A DNA stretch of 64,000 bases from Meconema thalassinum (GCA_946902985.2 OX336395.1:288543065-288607064), one strand, 5' to 3'; numbered from the stretch's first letter, positions 1 to 12,308 are shown. The notes: a model not told the origin generated them from the sequence alone. A program made the numbers and translations.

Positions 1-2236
1 CTAATCCCTTTAGACCGGTCCCTTTGGACTGGTCCCTAATGCTATAATGAAATTAAACGTTGTTCCACATGAAACGCAAACGAAGAGCCAATCGCTACTA
101 TGAATTAACATGTTTTGTTTTTTGTTTGTTTTTACACATGTGCACTTGTTTTTTTTTGTAAGAGGGCGGGCTCTTTGAATACAGATTTATAGATGAGTTA
201 TTTTTTTAAATTACCAAAATCCAAAACTAATAGGTCATTAGCTTTTTAATATTTCATGAACCAATAAGGCTAGGGACTTGTATGAGAGGTCGTTGGACTT
301 GAGGTGACATTCTGTTTTTGAATGTATTATTTATTTTTTGTCAAAAGGGCTTAACTACACTTTTGTTAATATCTCGCTAATTAATAATCAGAGAGGGTTA
401 AGTGAGGTGTCATGGGACTCACGATGGTCAACCCTTTTCCATGGCCAAGGAATTTACCCAAAATACCCAATACATTAAGGTCATTGACCTGAGATTTTAT
501 AAACTAATAATTGGATACGAACATGTGAGATGTTTACCATGTGAGATGAAACATAGCTAGGTAGAGAAAGAATTAGTGTAGGCTACATGTTTGGTGACTG
601 ACAAGTCTTTTACCATTGAAACTTGTTTTCAGATCAAACTGCAGTATAGAGAGAGTATAGGTTGCAGGTATGGGTTAATAAATGAGAAACGGTGTACGCA
701 AACTCTGATTTATCAATAATTAAGAGTAGACTAACTTTAATTGATTGGTTGAAGATGATAGCTAAAACACAAAAATGCTCAGTGGTTACCGAGACAAAAT
801 GGTCGCTACACACAACAAGCTTTAAATACTTGAGGCTAATAATCTATACACTCACACACACTCGCTTGTTGTAAACTAAACTGTGTTGCTGTCAGTGCTC
901 AGACAGTAGGCTGATGACAAAATGTATTGCTAACAGAAATATAATCATTTCCGGTTGTCTAATGTTACCAGCTATACATTTTTTTTGTGTTGCAGTGGTA
1001 AGCACTTTTAGCTCTTGTACTGGTGGTCTTAACTCGATTTCCAGGTCTGAGGCCTAGAACAAGTTGAACTTAGAAACAAGGGCATAGTGGTGCGGTGGTT
1101 AAGCTGTTAGCCTTTCACCAGAGGTTCGATTTCAGGTTAATATGCATGTCATAAGCATATTAAACAAAACAAAACAGAGATAACGTATAAAACTGATTAC
1201 ATTTGTGTCTTTTCAAATTATTACTTGGATTACAAATTCAAAGGTGAACTGGGTTTGATATACAGTTAATGCTGTCTATCACACACTAGACTGTAAGAAA
1301 GCCAAAATAGCAAAAGGCGTAGGTAGAGCAGTGGTAAAATTGCTATATGTAGAGAACTACCTGGCAAAGCTATATCGCATAAACAGTGCAGGATACAATC
1401 CAGCAATCAAATTTGTATCTTGTGGAACAGAGAAATGCACTTACGTGAGAAAATGTAATTTCATGTGTAATATGACCTAACACACAAGTGTTCACCTGTG
1501 CACATGCATGATTAGAGCTAACAAGTCACATACTGAATAGTTCGTACGTAACGTTAGATTAGGTCTACGAGGCGCATGCCATTTGAGAGCAGACCAAGGG
1601 ATCTAACTTGGTGGATGGATGCGTTCTAACGAGTCATTTGTAGTTGAAAGAGAATAATACATGTTCTTAAGATGTTAAAACTGTGCAGATGGCACGTGTA
1701 ATAAGACGTCTTGTTATATTTCCTGTGTCATATTACAGACATGGTAGAGAACGCTCAGATCTGTTGCTATGACTAACGCTGCAGTAATTTGAAACCCCAC
1801 GTGTTCATCAAGACAATGGGTGATGATCATGCAAAGTTAGTAGTTATTGGATATTACACAGGTGTTCCTTCCGGTGTCATGTTGCTGACATGCCAGAGAG
1901 TGCACTCTGCTGTTGCTATGACTGACGCTGCAGTAATTTGAAACCTCAGCTGTTGATCAAGTCAATGTTTGATGATCATGCAAAGTCAGCAGTAATTGGA
2001 TACCACACATCAACATGGACTAAATCATAAACGTGTTGTCATAACCTGCAGAAACCTCAGTTAAAGATTTTACATTTTAAATTTAAGATTTCTTGATTTT
2101 TACATTTTACTTTTTTTACATTTTTCTAAAAGAGTAAACTACAAGGTCACATACCTAACCTCATTAAATCTAACTTTACCAAACCTAACTTAAGCTAATC
2201 CAAAGGCTAATGCACATACACAATGTATATAAGGTA

Positions 2237-3061
2237 CATGCAACTATCCTTATGCTAGTCTTACAGGTTACTGTACAACATGATCACTACCCGAAACTGA
2301 TTTTTTTCATTTTGTCGTTTACACATATGTCAATTTTCCAATTTACCATTATCAGTTTTTTTAATGTCAGTTTTTATTTTTTCAATTTCATAATATGGAA
2401 AACATGGATTTTGCATTTTGTTGTTTACACATTTATTAATTTCACAATTTCCCATTTTCAGTTCTTAAAATGTCAGTTTAAAGTTTTTCAATTTCATGAT
2501 ATAGAAACATGGATTTTCCAATTTGTTGTTTTCACATTTATCAATTTACCAAATTCACATTTGCAGTTTTATAAATTTTCAGTTTAATGTTTTTTGTTCT
2601 ATTTGTTAATATGGAAACATGGATGTTTTACAATTTGTGTTTTACATGTCATGCAACTATCCTTATGCTAGTCTTATAGGTTACTATACAACATGATCAC
2701 TACCCCCTCCGGATATTTTTTTCCATTTGTTGTTTACACATATGTCAATTTTCCAATTTCCCATTTTCAGTTTTTTTAATGTCAGTTTTAAGTTTTTCAA
2801 TTTCATAATATAGAAACATGGATTTCACATTTTGTTGTTTACACATTTATCAATTTAACAATTTCCCATTTACAGTTCTTAAAATGTCAGTTAAAAGTTT
2901 TTCAATTTCATGATATAGAAACATGGATATTCCAATTTGTTGTTTTCACATTGGTCAATTTACCAAATTCCCATTTACAGTTTTTAAAATTTCAGTTTAA
3001 TGTTTTTTTTCTATTTGTCAATATGGAAACATGGATTTTTTCAATTTGTGTTTTACATGCT
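2237..3061 (+). repeat. 413-bp tandem duplication with internal sub-repeats (left arm)
   Basis: The phrase CATGCAACTATCC starts at 2237 and again at 2650, a 413-bp period. Each unit is built from three to four degenerate sub-repeats of about 110 bp (TTTCAATTTC, AAACATGGATTTT, TTGTTTACAC). The short ORF at 2210-2587 translates this repeat and has no coding character. Confidence 0.85.
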
Positions 3062-3284
3062 CATTTTGCATTTGGAGTGGTGAAAGGTGGGTAGTAATTT
3101 AAAATGTGCAAGCAGTGTCCATTGTTGACAGGTCATTGTTGGCGAGTCCTTTTCATACAACAGACAAGTGAGTTCATGTTTCGCATGCATTACCTAAAAT
3201 GTAATACCATGCAAGTGTTTAACAATTTTACAAATTAGCTTATGTATTAGTTTATGTGAGGGTCTTATGTTGGGCATTTTGTGT

Positions 3285-5130
3285 TGGCTTATTTGACAAG
3301 TTATTTTGTCAATGCATTTAGGGGATTTTTCTCTTGGTCTAGGAAAGTATATCAGTCCATTTTATCACAACATAATGCTTACTGCCATGTTTGTAAGCAA
3401 CAACAACAACACACTAAACTTTCAAAAAATCAAAAGTACTCTAAGGTACTCTCAACTCGTACTCTTACCTCTAACTCTTGCCTAGTCAAGAACAATATTT
3501 TCTTTCAAAAAAGGTGAATGGGGAATGTAGACTATATGTTTAAACTAAAAAAATCATATAAAGTCATATGTTAACTCTACGTTTATCCCATTCGTAGTCG
3601 AAAAATATTATATTTTTTTAAATATTTCTAAAAAATATTTGGAAAGTAGGCTATATTTTGAAATCTACTCATCCTATAAAGTCATATACTCAAACCAATG
3701 GCTTTTATATCCTTAATCGTTAGAACAAAATATGGAATTATTGACATTTTTTTCCAAAAATGATCATTTTGAAAAAGGGGTATATATTGGAAACTAGGAA
3801 TTTTACAAAAAAGTGTGTTTGACATAAATGACAGGTATTTACCCCCTCTACCCACAAACCAAGTCCCAGATCTCTGGGACAACATCCAAAAAATGTTTTA
3901 ATTGTGAAGAAGGCGGTATTTTCAAAACGTATCATTCTAAAAAGTCATATATAGACTCAAACAAATGTTCTGTAAGTTATTTAACGTTAAAACAAAACTT
4001 AACATTTTTTTCATTTTTCCGAAAAAAGTCCAATTTTCAAAATTGTCTATGGTGGCTTATGTTGGTGGCTTATGGTGGATTATGGTGGTGGCTAATGGTG
4101 GTGGCTTATGGTGGTGGCTTATGATGGTGGCTTATGGTGGCGGTTTATGGTGGTGGCTTATGATGGTGGCTTATGGTGGTGGTTTTTGGTGGTGGTTTAT
4201 GGTGGTGGTTTATGATGGTGGCTTATGGTGGCTTATGGTGGTGGCATATGTTGGTGGCTTATTTGTAATGGCTTATTTGACAAGTTATTTTTGTCAATGT
4301 ATTTAGAGAATTTTTCTCTTGGTCTTGGAAAGTATTTCAACCCTTTTTTTATGGTAGCATAATGCTTACCACCATATTTGTAAGCAACAATAACACACTA
4401 AAATTCCATGAATCCAAAGTACTCTAAGGTTAATGATTGTCTCTCAACTCCATTCAACGCCTAGTCAAAAACATTATATATGTTTTTAAAATTTTTCAAG
4501 AAAGGTAAATATGGAAAGTAGGCTGTATGTTTAAACTAAAAATCATATCAAATCATATGCTAACTCTAACACATACGTCTATCCCACTCTCAGTCATAAA
4601 TATAATATTCTTCAAATTTTTTCCAAAACAATATTTGGAAAGTAGGCAATATTTTGAAAACTAATCATCCTATAAAGTCATATATAGACTCAAACCAATG
4701 GCTTTTATATCCTTAATCGTAAGAACAAAATATGGAATTTTTGACATTTTTTCCAAAAATGATCATTTTAAAACTGGGCTATATTTTAGAAAAAGTTTGT
4801 TTAACGTAAATGACAGGTATTTATCCCCCCCCCCCACTATCCACAAACCAAGTCCCAGGTCCCTGGGACAAAATCCAAAAAAGTTCAATTTGGAAAGTAT
4901 GCGATATTTTGAAAACTAATCATCCTAAAAAGTCATATATAGACTCAAACCAATGGCTTTTATGTCCTTAATTGGTAGAACAAACTTGACATTTTTTTCA
5001 GTTTTTCCAAAAAAGTCCAATTTTCAAAATTGTCTATATTTTGGGAACTAAGAATTTTACAAAAAAGTTTGTTTAACGTAAATGAAAGGTCTTTACCCCC
5101 TCTACCCCAAAAATAAATTTCACGTGCCTA
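3285..5130 (+). repeat. Duplication with period near 984 bp (left arm)
   Basis: GGCTTATTTGACAAG at 3285 recurs at 4269. The following blocks (AAAGTCATAT plus CCAATGGCTTTTATATCC) recur at about 3672, 4675 and 4935. The first unit ends in the GGTGGCTTAT minisatellite. The right arm carries the same arrangement inverted at about 6600-8465. Confidence 0.75.
4044..4266 (+). repeat. GGTGGCTTAT minisatellite (left arm)
   Basis: These are degenerate 9-18-bp units of GGTGGCTTAT with TGGTGGT interspersions. They translate to Gly/Trp/Val-rich stretches, which explains the glycine-tryptophan ORF at 3965-4306. No coding role is inferred. Confidence 0.9.
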
Positions 5131-5188
5131 GGACAAAAACTGTGCAGTAGTGTGTTTGTAGCGATTCTACAGCCACCGCTCCACCGCC

Positions 5189-5655
5189 AAGATGGCGGCC
5201 GTAGCTTAACTTAACCTAGCCTAACCTAACAAGATGGCGGCCGTAGCTTAACTTAACCTAGCGTAACCTAACAAGATGGCGGCCGCAGCTTAACATAACC
5301 TAACCTACGAGGTGTGATCAAAAAGTTCCAAAAATGTGGCTGCGACTTAACCAAACTTAGCCTAACCTAACCTAACCTACAAGGTGTGTTCAAAAAGTTT
5401 CAAAATGGTGGCCGTAGCTTTACTTAACCTAACCTAACCTACCTTAACCTAAACCTACGAGGTGTGATCAAAAATTTTTCAAAATAGTAGTCATAGCTTA
5501 ACTGAACCTAACGTAACCTAACTTAACCTAAACCTACGAGGTGTGATCATAAAGTTACAAAATGGCGGTCGAAGCTTAACTCAACCTAACCTAAGCCTAC
5601 GAGGTGTGATCAAAAAGTACCGAAATGGCTGCCGTAGCTTAACTTAACCTTTGAT
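5189..5655 (+). repeat. AAGATGGCGGC / CCTAA tandem array (left arm)
   Basis: Three 42-bp units begin with AAGATGGCGGC at 5189, 5231 and 5273. About five longer units of roughly 65-78 bp follow, each with TACGAGGTGTGATCAAAAAG, an ATGGCGG-type core, then TTAACTTAACCTAACC. The CCTAA runs are of the insect telomere type but short and interrupted. The TACGAGGTGTGATC segment resembles mariner-type terminal sequence (inference only). Confidence 0.85.
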
Positions 5656-6056
5656 TGACCCTGTTGATTAACCCCTTTTGATTGATCTCTGTTTATGTAT
5701 CCCTTTGGACTGGTCCCTGTTGACTAGCCCCCCCACCTTTGGACGGGTCCTTTTTGAAGCGGGTCATTTTTTTACGGGTTCCGGAGGACGGGTCCTTGTT
5801 GACGGGTCCATGTGGGCGGGTCCTTTGGAATGATCCCTATGGACTGGCCCATGCATCTTATCCAAATTATGTCAAAGGGACCCGCCCACAGGGACCCGTC
5901 AACAAGGACCCGTCCTCAAGGACCCGTAAAAAAATGACCCACTTCAAAAAGGACCCGTCCAAAGGGGGGGGGGGGGGTAGTCAACAGGGACCAGTCCAAA
6001 GGGATACATCAACAGAGATCAATCAAAAGGGGTTAATCAACAGGGTCAATCAAAGG
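5650..6056. repeat. 14-bp minisatellite at the palindrome centre
   Basis: From 5874 rightward the sequence reads as consecutive 14-bp units such as AGGGACCCGTCAAC and AAGGACCCGTCCTC, then more degenerate forms (AGAGATCAATCAAA, AGGGGTTAATCAAC). The left side is the inverted version. Poly-C/poly-G runs interrupt both sides. The unpaired loop lies at 5827-5873. Confidence 0.88.
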
Positions 6057-6535
6057 TTAAGTTAAGCTACGGCAGCCATTTTGGTACTTTTTGATCACAC
6101 CTCGTAGGGTTAGGTTAGGTTGAGTTAAGCTTCGACCGCCATTTTGGAACTTTATGATCACACCTCGTAGGTTTAGGTTAAGTTAGGTTAGATTAGGTTC
6201 AGTTAAGCTATGACCACTATTTTGAAAATTTTTTGATCACACCTCGTAGGTTTAGGTTAAGTTAGGTTAGGTTAGGTTAAGTAAAGCTACGGCCACCATT
6301 TTGAAACTTTTTGAACACACTTTGTAGGTTAGGTTAGGTTAGGCTAGGTTTGGTTAAGTCGCAGCCACATTTTTGGAACTTTTTGATCACACCTCGTAGG
6401 TTAGGTTAGGCTAGGTTAAGCTACGGCCGCCATCTTGTTGGGTTACCCTAGGTTAAGTTAAGCTACGGCCGCCATCTTGTTAGGTTAGGCTAGGTTAAGT
6501 TAAGCTACGGCCGCCATCTTGGCGGTGGAGCGGTG
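6055..6535 (-). repeat. GCCGCCATCTT / TTAGG tandem array (right arm mirror)
   Basis: GCCGCCATCTT occurs at 6426, 6468 and 6510, again exactly 42 bp apart, preceded by the longer CACACCTCGTAGG-containing units with TTAGG runs. It mirrors 5189-5655. Confidence 0.85.
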
Positions 6536-7451
6536 GCGGTGGCTGTAGAACCGCTACGAACACACTACTGCACAGTTTTTGTCCTAGGCACGTGAAATTT
6601 ATTTTTGGGGTAGAGGGGGTAAAGACCTTTCATTTACGTTAAACAAACTTTTTTGTAAAATTCTTAGTTCCCAAAATATAGACATTTTTGAAAATTGGAC
6701 TTTTTTGGAAAAACTGAAAAAAATGTCAAGTTTTGTTCTACCAATTAAGGACATAAAAGCCATTGGTTTGAGTCTATATATGACTTTTTAGGATGATTAG
6801 TTTTCAAAATATCGCATACTTTCCAAATTGAACTTTTTTGGATTTTGTCCCAGGGACCTGGGACTTGGTTTGTGGATAGTGGGGGGGGGGGGGGGGTAAA
6901 TACCTGTCATTTACGTTAAACAACCTTTTTCTAAAATATAGTCCCGTTTTAGAATGATCATATTTGGAAAAAATGTCAAAAATTCCATATTTTGTTCTTA
7001 CGATTAAGGATATAAAAGCCATTGGTTTGAGTCTATATATGACTTTATAGGATGATTAGTTTTCAAAATATTGCCTACTTTCCAAATATTGTTTTGGAAA
7101 AATTTTGAAGAATATTATATTTATGACTGAGAGTGGGATAGACGTAGGTGTTAGAGTTAGCATATGATTTGATATGATTTTTAGTTTAAACATATAGCCT
7201 ACTTTCCATATTTACCTTTCTTGAAAAATTTAAAAAATATATATACTGTTTTTGACTAGGCGTTGAATGGAGTTGAGAGACAATCATTAACCTTAGAGTA
7301 CTTTGGATTCTTGGAATTTTAGTGTGTTGTTGTTGCTTACAAACATGGTGGTAAGCATTATGCTACCATAAAAAAAAGGGTTGAAATACTTTCCAAGACC
7401 AAGAGAAAAATCCTCTAAATACATTGACAAAAATAACTTGTCAAATAAGCC

Positions 7452-7705
7452 ATTACAAATAAGCCACCACCATAAGCCACCACCATAAGCCACCATAAGC
7501 CACCATCATAAACCACCACCATAAGCCACCATAAGCCACCATAAACCACCACCATAAGCCACCATCATAAGCCACTACCATAAACCGCCACCATAAGCCC
7601 CCATAACCCACCACCATTAGCCTCCACCATAAGCCACCACCATAAGCCGCCACCATAAGCCACCACCATAAGCCACCGTCATAAGCCACCAACATAAGCC
7701 ACCAT
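7452..7705 (-). repeat. ATAAGCCACC minisatellite (right arm mirror)
   Basis: This is the inverted copy of the left-arm minisatellite. It is slightly longer, one of the clear length differences between the arms. ORFs at 7293-7496 and 7453-7695 are translations of it. Confidence 0.9.
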
Positions 7706-8696
7706 AGACAATTTTGAAAATTGGACTTTTTTCGGAAAAATGAAAAAAAAAATTAAGTTTTGTTTTAACGTTAAATAACTTACAGAACATTTGTTTGAGT
7801 CTATATATGACTTTTTAGAATCATACGTTTTGAAAATACCGCCTACTTCACAATTAAAACATCTTTTGGATGTTGTCCCAGAGATCTGGGACTTGGCTTG
7901 TGGGTAGATGGGGTAAATACCTGTCATTTATGTCAAACACACTTTTTTGTAAAATTCCTAGTTTCCAATATATACCCCCTTTTTCAAAATGATCATTTTT
8001 GGAAAAAATGTCAATAATTCCATATTTTGTTCTAACGATTAAGGATATAAAAGCCATTGGTTTGAGTCTATATATGACTTTATAGGATGAGTAGATTTCA
8101 AAATATAGCCTACTTTCCAAATATTTTTTAGAAATATTTAAAAAAATATAATATTTTTCGACTACGAATGGGATAAACGTAGAGTTAACATATGACTTTA
8201 TATGATTTTTTTAGTTTAAACATATAGTCTACTTTCCCCATTCACCTTTTTTTGGAAAGAAAATAATGTTCTTGACTAGGCAAGGGGTAGAGGTAAGAGT
8301 ACGAGTTGAGAGTACCTTAGAGTACTTTTGATTTTTTGAAAGTTTAGTGTGTTGTTGTTGCTTACAAACATGGCAGTAAGCATTATGTTGTGATAAAATG
8401 GACTGATATACTTTCCAAGACCAACAGAAAAATCCCCTATATGCATTGACAAAATAACTTGTCAAATAAGCCAACACAAAATGCCCAACATAAGACCCTC
8501 ACATAAACTAATACATAAGCTAATTTGTAAAAATGTTAAACACTTGCACGGTATTACATTTTAGGTAATGCATGCGAATCATGAACTCACTTGTCTGTTG
8601 TATGAAAAGGACTCGTCAACAATGACCTGTCAACAATGGACACTGCTTGCACATTTTTAATTACTACCCAGCTTTCTCCACTCCTAATGCAAAATT

Positions 8697-9522
8697 GGCA
8701 TGTAAAACACAAATTGAAAAAATCCATGTTTCCATATTGACAAATAGAAAAAAAACATTAAACTGAAATTTTAAAAACTGTAAATGGGAATTTGGTAAAT
8801 TGACCAATGTGACAACAACAAATTGGAATATCCTTGTTTCTATATCATGAAATTGATAAACTTTAAACTGACATTTTAAGAACTGTAAATGGGAAATTGT
8901 GAAATTGATAAATGTGTAAACAACAAAATTTGAAATCCATGTTTCTATATTATGAAATTGAAAAACTTAAAACTGACATTAAAAAAAACTGAAAATGGGA
9001 AATTGGAAAATTGACATATGTGTAAACAACAAATGGAAAAAAAATATCCGGTGGGGGTAGTGATCATGTTGTATAGTAACCTGTAAGACCAGCATAAGGA
9101 TAGTTGCATGACATGTAAAACACAAATTGTAAAACATCCATGTTTCCATACTAACAAATAGAACAAAAAACATAAAACTGAAAATTTAAAAAACTGCAAA
9201 TGTGAATTTGGTAAATTGATAAATGTGAAAACAACAAATTGGAAAATCCATGTTTCTATATCATGAAATTGAAAAACTTTAAACTGACATTTTAAGAACT
9301 GAAAATGGGAAATTGTGAAATTAATAAATGTGTAAACATCAAAATGCAAAATCCATGTTTTCCATATTATGAAATTGAAAAACTAAAAACTGACATTAAA
9401 AAAACTGATAATGGTAAATTGGAAAATTGACATGTGTAAACGACAAAATGAAAAAAAATCAGTTTCGGGTAGTGATCATGTTGTACAGTAACCTGTAAGA
9501 CTAGCATAAGGATAGTTGCATG
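8697..9522 (-). repeat. 413-bp tandem duplication (right arm mirror)
   Basis: This is the inverted counterpart of 2237-3061, with the same two units and the same sub-repeats. ORFs at 8945-9349 and 8979-9173 are shadows of it. Confidence 0.85.
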
Positions 9523-11720
9523 TACCTTATATACATTGTGTATGTGCATTAGCCTTTGGATTAGCTTAAGTTAGGTTTGGTAAAGTTAGATTTAATGAGG
9601 TTAGGTATGTGACCTTGTAGTTTACTCTTTTAGAAAAATGTAAAAAAGTAAAATCTAAAAATGAAGAAATCTTAAATTAAAAATGTTAAATCTTTAAATG
9701 AGGTTTCTGCAGGTTATGACAACACGTTTATGATTTAGTCCATGTTGATGTGTGGTATCCAATTACTGCTGACATTGCATGATCATCACCCATTGTCTTG
9801 ATCAACAACTGATGTTTCAAATTACTGCAGCGTCAGTCATAGCAAGAGCAGTGTGCGCTCTCTGGCATGTCAGCAACATGACACTGGAAGGAACACCTGT
9901 GTAATATCCAATAACTACTAACTTTGCATGATCATCACCCTTTGTCTTGATGAACACGTGGGGTTTCAAATTACTGCAGCGTTAGTCATAGCAACAGATC
10001 TGAGCGCTCTCTACCATGTCTGTAACATGACACAGGAAATATAACAAGACGTCTTACTGCACGTGCCATCTGCACAGTTTAAACATCTTAAGAACATGTA
10101 TTATTCTCTTTCAACTACAAATGACTCGTTAGAACACATCCATCCACCAAGTTAGATCCCTTGGTCTGCTCTCAAATGGCATGCGCCTCGTAGCCCTAAC
10201 CTAACGTTACGTACGAACTAAACAGAATGTGACTTGTTAGCTCTTATCATGCATGTGCACAGGTGAACACTTGTGTGTTAGTCATATTACACATGAACTT
10301 ACATTTTCTCACGTAAGTGCATTTCTCTATTCCACAAGATACAAATTTGATTGCTGGATTGTATCCTGCACTGTTTATGCGATATAGCTTTGCCAGGTAG
10401 TTCTCTACATATAGCAATTTTACCACTGCTCTACCTACGCCTTTTGCTCTTTTGGCTTTCTTACAGTCTTGTGTGTGATAGACAGCATTAACTGTATATC
10501 AAACCCAGTTCACCTTTGTATTTGTAATCCAAGTAATAATTTGAAAAGACACAAATGTAATCAGTTTTAAACGTTATCTCTGTTTTGTTTTGTTTAATAT
10601 GTTTATGACATGCATATTAACCTGAAATCGAACCCCTGGTGAAAGGCTAACAGCTTAACCTCTGCATCACTATGCCCTTGTTTCTAAGTTCAACTTGTTC
10701 TAGGCCTCAGACCTGGAAATCGAGTTAAGACCACCAGTACAAGAGCTAAAAGTGCTTACCACTGCAACACAAAAAAAATGTATAGCTGGTAACATTAGAC
10801 AACCGGAAATGATTATATTTCTGTTAGCAATACATTTTGTCATCAGCCTACTGTCTGAGCACTGACAGCAACACAGTTTAGTTTACAACAAGCGAGTGTG
10901 TGTGTGTGTATAGATTATTAGCCTCAAGTATTTAAAGCTTGTTGTGTGTAGCGACCATTTTGTCTCGGTAACCACTGAGCATTTTTGTGTTTTAGCTATC
11001 ATCTTCAACCAATCAATTAAAGATAGTCTACTCTTAATTATTGATAAATCAGAGTTTGCGTACACCGTTTCTCATTTATTAACCCATACCTGCAACCTAT
11101 ACTCTCTCTATACTGCAGTTTGATCTGAAAACAAGTTTCAATGGTAAAAGACTTGTCAGTCACCAAACATGTAGCCTACACTAATTCTTTCTCTACCTAG
11201 CTATGTTTCATCTCACATGGTAAACATCTCACATGTTTGTATCCAATTATTAGTTTATAAAATCTCAGGTCAATGACCTTAATGTATTGGGTATTTTGGG
11301 TAAATTCCTTGGCCATGGAAAAGGGTTGACCATCGTGAGTCCCATGACACCTCACTTAACCCTCTCTGATTATTAATTAGCGAGATATTAACAAAAGTGT
11401 AGTTAAGCCCTTTTGACAAAAAATAAATAATACATTCAAAAACAGAATGTCACCTCAAGTCCAACGACCTCTCATACAAGTCCCTAGCCTTATTGGTTCA
11501 TGAAATATTAAAAAGCTAATGACCTATTAGTTTTGGATCTTTTGGTAATTAAACAAGTAACTCATCTATAAATCTGAATTCAAAAAGCCCGCCCTCTTAC
11601 AAAAAAAACAAGTGCACATGTGTAAAAACAAACAAAAAAACAAAACATGTTAATTCATAGTAGCGATCGGCTCTTTGCTTGCGTTTCATGTGGAACAACG
11701 TTTAATTTCATTATAGCATT

Positions 11721-11874
11721 AGGGACCAGCCCAAAGGGACCGGTCTAAAGGGATTAGTCAAAAAGGACCCGTCAACAAGGACCCTTCCACAGGGGCTCGT
11801 CCACAAGGATCCGTCAACAAGGACCCGTCAACAATGACCCGTCCACAGGGACTCGTCCACAAGGATCCGTCTAC
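11721..11874 (+). repeat. 14-bp minisatellite at the outer end of the right arm
   Basis: Eleven consecutive 14-bp units run from AGGGACCAGCCCAA through AAGGACCCGTCAAC to AAGGATCCGTCTAC. The first three pair with window positions 1-37 and so belong to the palindrome; the rest extend past it. Further single units occur at 8604-8635 (with its mirror at 3120-3155) and at 12136-12155. Confidence 0.9.
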
Positions 11875-12035
11875 GGGGGCTTGTGTGTGCGTGCAGGGGA
11901 ACATACGATTACGTCAGCAAATCTTCTCATCTAGTTCCAAATTTAGCCACTACGGCGCGTGCAACACACAGGAAGTGCGTGGGAACATACGATTACGTCA
12001 GAGAAACATAAACTCACTTGTCTGTTGTACGAGTA

Positions 12036-12070
12036 TCACTTTAGTAGTGGCATCATGCAGCAAAAGACGT
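12036..12070 (+). promoter_or_regulatory. Inr + DPE core promoter, upstream copy
   Basis: Initiator-like TCACTT at 12036 (A+1 at 12038) is followed by AGACGT at 12065, exactly +28, matching the arthropod DPE consensus RGWYVT. No TATA box is visible. The Inr is weaker than in the downstream copy because TCAGT has become TCACT. Confidence 0.5.
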
Positions 12071-12308
12071 TTACTTACACAATCCATCATTATGGTAAGC
12101 TTTTTTTTCTTATCATTATGGAAATCTCCTTATTAGGACCCGTCCACAGGGACCGGCGTGTGCGTGCAGGGGAACATACGATTACATCAGAAAATCATCT
12201 CATCTAGTTTCAAATTTAGCCACTACGGTGCGTGCAACACACAGGAAGTGCGTGGGAACATACAATTACGTCAGCGAAACATGAACTCACTTGTCCGTTG
12301 TATGAGTA

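Larger units (their letters stand above)
1..5826 (+). repeat. Left arm of the giant palindrome
   Basis: In order, the arm holds a 14-bp minisatellite remnant (1-37), about 2.2 kb of non-coding sequence, a 413-bp tandem duplication (2237-3061), a block duplicated with a period near 984 bp (3285-5100), a GGTGGCTTAT minisatellite inside that block, a TTAGG/AAGATGGCGGC array (5189-5655) and the inner 14-bp minisatellite (5650-5826). Every part has its mirror partner in the right arm. Confidence 0.9.
1..11757. repeat. Giant imperfect palindrome (foldback structure), arms about 5.85 kb
   Basis: The first bases of the window are the reverse complement of the bases ending at 11757, and the match continues inward to about 5826/5874. 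The outermost block, the 413-bp duplication, the GGTGGCTTAT minisatellite, the AAGATGGCGGC block and the central 14-bp minisatellite all recur in mirror order. The arms differ by scattered substitutions and small indels (for example in homopolymer lengths and minisatellite copy number), so they are not a perfect copy. The loop is about 47 bp (5827-5873). Neither arm shows a convincing gene: short ORFs occur as mirrored pairs (692-874 and 10883-11065, for instance) and are AT-rich or repeat-derived. The left end is cut by the window edge, so the true outer boundary on that side is unknown. Confidence 0.93.
5874..11757 (-). repeat. Right arm of the giant palindrome
   Basis: This is the reverse complement of the left arm in the same internal order. 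Beyond 11757 the right side carries on into further 14-bp minisatellite units and then the promoter/first-exon repeats. The matching sequence on the left lies outside the window, so the repeat could be longer than it appears here. Confidence 0.9.

Noticed and set aside
692..874. 60-codon ORF conserved in both palindrome arms
   Set aside because: Conservation is explained by the palindrome itself; no domain, and it is short and AT-rich.
3965..4306. Glycine/tryptophan-rich ORF (and mirror ORFs at 7293-7695)
   Set aside because: Pure translation of the GGTGGCTTAT minisatellite; the arms differ in unit number without frame conservation.
5189..5655. True telomere because of CCTAA/TTAGG runs
   Set aside because: Runs are short, interrupted, interleaved with unrelated sequence and present in both orientations; they are interstitial repeats.
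1..11757. Palindrome as a pure assembly or read-fold artefact
   Set aside because: Arms differ by many scattered substitutions and by minisatellite lengths; artefactual copies would be near identical. Long-read confirmation would still be needed.
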